Assembly: GCA_013812565.1 (NCBI GenBank)
Contig: JACCTF010000061.1
Coordinates: 1-5,374, forward strand
Direction: 5' to 3'
Length of the DNA: 5,374 bases
Source of the DNA: Pyrinomonadaceae bacterium
GTDB lineage: Bacteria > Acidobacteriota > Blastocatellia > Pyrinomonadales > Pyrinomonadaceae
Shown here: positions 4,832 to 5,374 of the stretch, piece after piece
How the letters are laid out: each line of letters starts with the position of its first letter
How positions within the stretch are numbered: the first letter of the stretch is position 1
Position numbers and translations under genes: made by a program
Notes under the pieces: model-generated
Seen by the model: the letters and a program-made list of their open reading frames with translations, nothing else
Databases searched by the model: none
Told to the model about the DNA's origin: nothing

Positions 4832-5374
4832 TTAGCTCTCGGTCTCAGTGTCTTCGGCCTCTCTACTGTTATCAACCGGGAAGCGGAATCCGGGTTGAAT
4901 GAACGGTCGAATGTTGCGGAGCACCCGCCTGCCCGTCAGCGGTTCGTCAAAGGCTTCGCTCACCGTCTCGCGAGAAAAGCCTGTTAAAGCAACCAGATTG
5001 ATTCCACCTTGCCTCGTCCTTGCTTCTCCGTTGTAGACGCCTTGCGAGATGGCCGGGAGGTTGCCGCGGTCGTTGAGGGTGATCCAACCTTTTTGCCCAC
5101 GGATGCGCCGCAGTTCCGAGGCGTGGCGCCCTTCAACCGAGTGGAAGCGGAGCGCCGTCGTGAGAATGAACTTGTTCGACTGCACGTTCGGAGCTTGCCC
5201 CTTGATGGCGCGCACCCCGTTGTCCTCAAAGGTTTGCCCGAGGCCGAAAAATGTATTGAAGTTGGTGAGCACATCGGGCAGCGCGCCCCCCGCGGTTAAA
5301 TCGAATGCCGGCTTGCTGATCGCGTATCTTCCCAAAAGTGTTAGAAAAGTTTCGCGATGCAAAACTTCGTTCAG
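4832..5374 (-). CDS. ferritin-like domain protein (Ferritin_2 type), 5' end beyond window
   Basis: The minus-strand frame is open from the right edge to TAA at 4832-4834 and encodes the C-terminal 180 residues of a protein that I recognise as the ferritin-like/desiccation-related type (PF13668). Diagnostic stretches are FLTLLGRYAISKPAFDL, NTFFGLGQTFEDNGVRAIKG, LRFHSVEGRHASELRRIRG and EAFDEPLTGRRVL. Counting from the TTG at 5362, E46 and the E77-x-x-H80 pair (HSVEGRH) lie on the two helices that would supply metal-type ligands. In this family the domain is a four-helix bundle, often exported; its biochemical role is not settled. The TTG at 5362 is internal: LNEV precedes it in frame to the edge, so the true start, and any signal peptide, are outside the window. 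No lesion is seen. It looks like ordinary host sequence. Confidence 0.85.
   Translation of the reverse strand: MNEVLHRETFLTLLGRYAISKPAFDLTAGGALPDVLTNFNTFFGLGQTFEDNGVRAIKGQAPNVQSNKFILTTALRFHSVEGRHASELRRIRGQKGWITLNDRGNLPAISQGVYNGEARTRQGGINLVALTGFSRETVSEAFDEPLTGRRVLRNIRPFIQPGFRFPVDNSREAEDTETES

Noticed and set aside
5009..5299. Plus-strand 96-codon open frame
   Set aside because: It is antisense to the ferritin-like gene, whose protein signatures are strong throughout this stretch.
1..5374. CRISPR array
   Set aside because: No regularly spaced repeats of 20-40 bases are present; the only tandem units are the seven-base repeats at 4715-4771.

Overview
The window is an accessory stretch of a bacterial chromosome with mixed, roughly 50% GC composition. 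It carries two unrelated tyrosine recombinases, a toxin-antitoxin-type HEPN/nucleotidyltransferase operon, a decayed IS6-family insertion sequence and two genes broken by small lesions. The protein families seen (pRiA4b ORF-3-like, the small MKTITVTL...GTDRSW protein, the LHVPYGK-ending recombinase, a Ferritin_2-type protein and NNCTGCC heptamer repeats) fit the Chloroflexota/Acidobacteriota (Blastocatellia-like) range best. This taxonomic guess rests on recalled family resemblance and is weak.

Layout. 1-474 (minus): a pRiA4b ORF-3-like gene with a one-base frameshift, running off the left edge. 475-583: divergent intergenic region with a possible promoter. 584-1342 (plus): tyrosine recombinase 1, complete and catalytically intact, followed by a hairpin at 1350-1369. 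1417-1701 (plus): a small conserved hypothetical gene interrupted by an in-frame TAG at codon 17. 1710-2597 (plus): tyrosine recombinase 2, with an intact catalytic domain but a shortened N-terminus; its ribosome binding site overlaps the stop codon of the small gene. 2598-2746: a convergent gap with a perfect 16-bp palindrome. 3767 to 2747 (minus): an operon of a winged-HTH/nucleotidyltransferase followed by an overlapping HEPN protein, with a cluster of operator-like half-sites over the first start codon. 3923-4568: IS6-family remnant (minus) whose transposase has lost its N-terminal third. Its 5' side is replaced by a 109-bp segment bounded by IS6-like terminal inverted repeats. 4569-4831: no gene, but several hairpins and degenerate heptamer repeats. 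4832-5374 (minus): C-terminal part of a ferritin-like protein that runs off the right edge.

How it fits together. The HEPN/MNT pair is the one clearly coherent functional module: a predicted toxin-antitoxin system with a built-in DNA-binding domain and a plausible autoregulatory operator. The recombinases, IS debris and broken genes around it suggest an integration hotspot or a decaying mobile island. The ferritin-like gene on the right looks like resident host sequence. I see no evidence for a wholly new system. The points most worth attention are the two cryptic broken genes, the miniature IS-like segment and the operator cluster.
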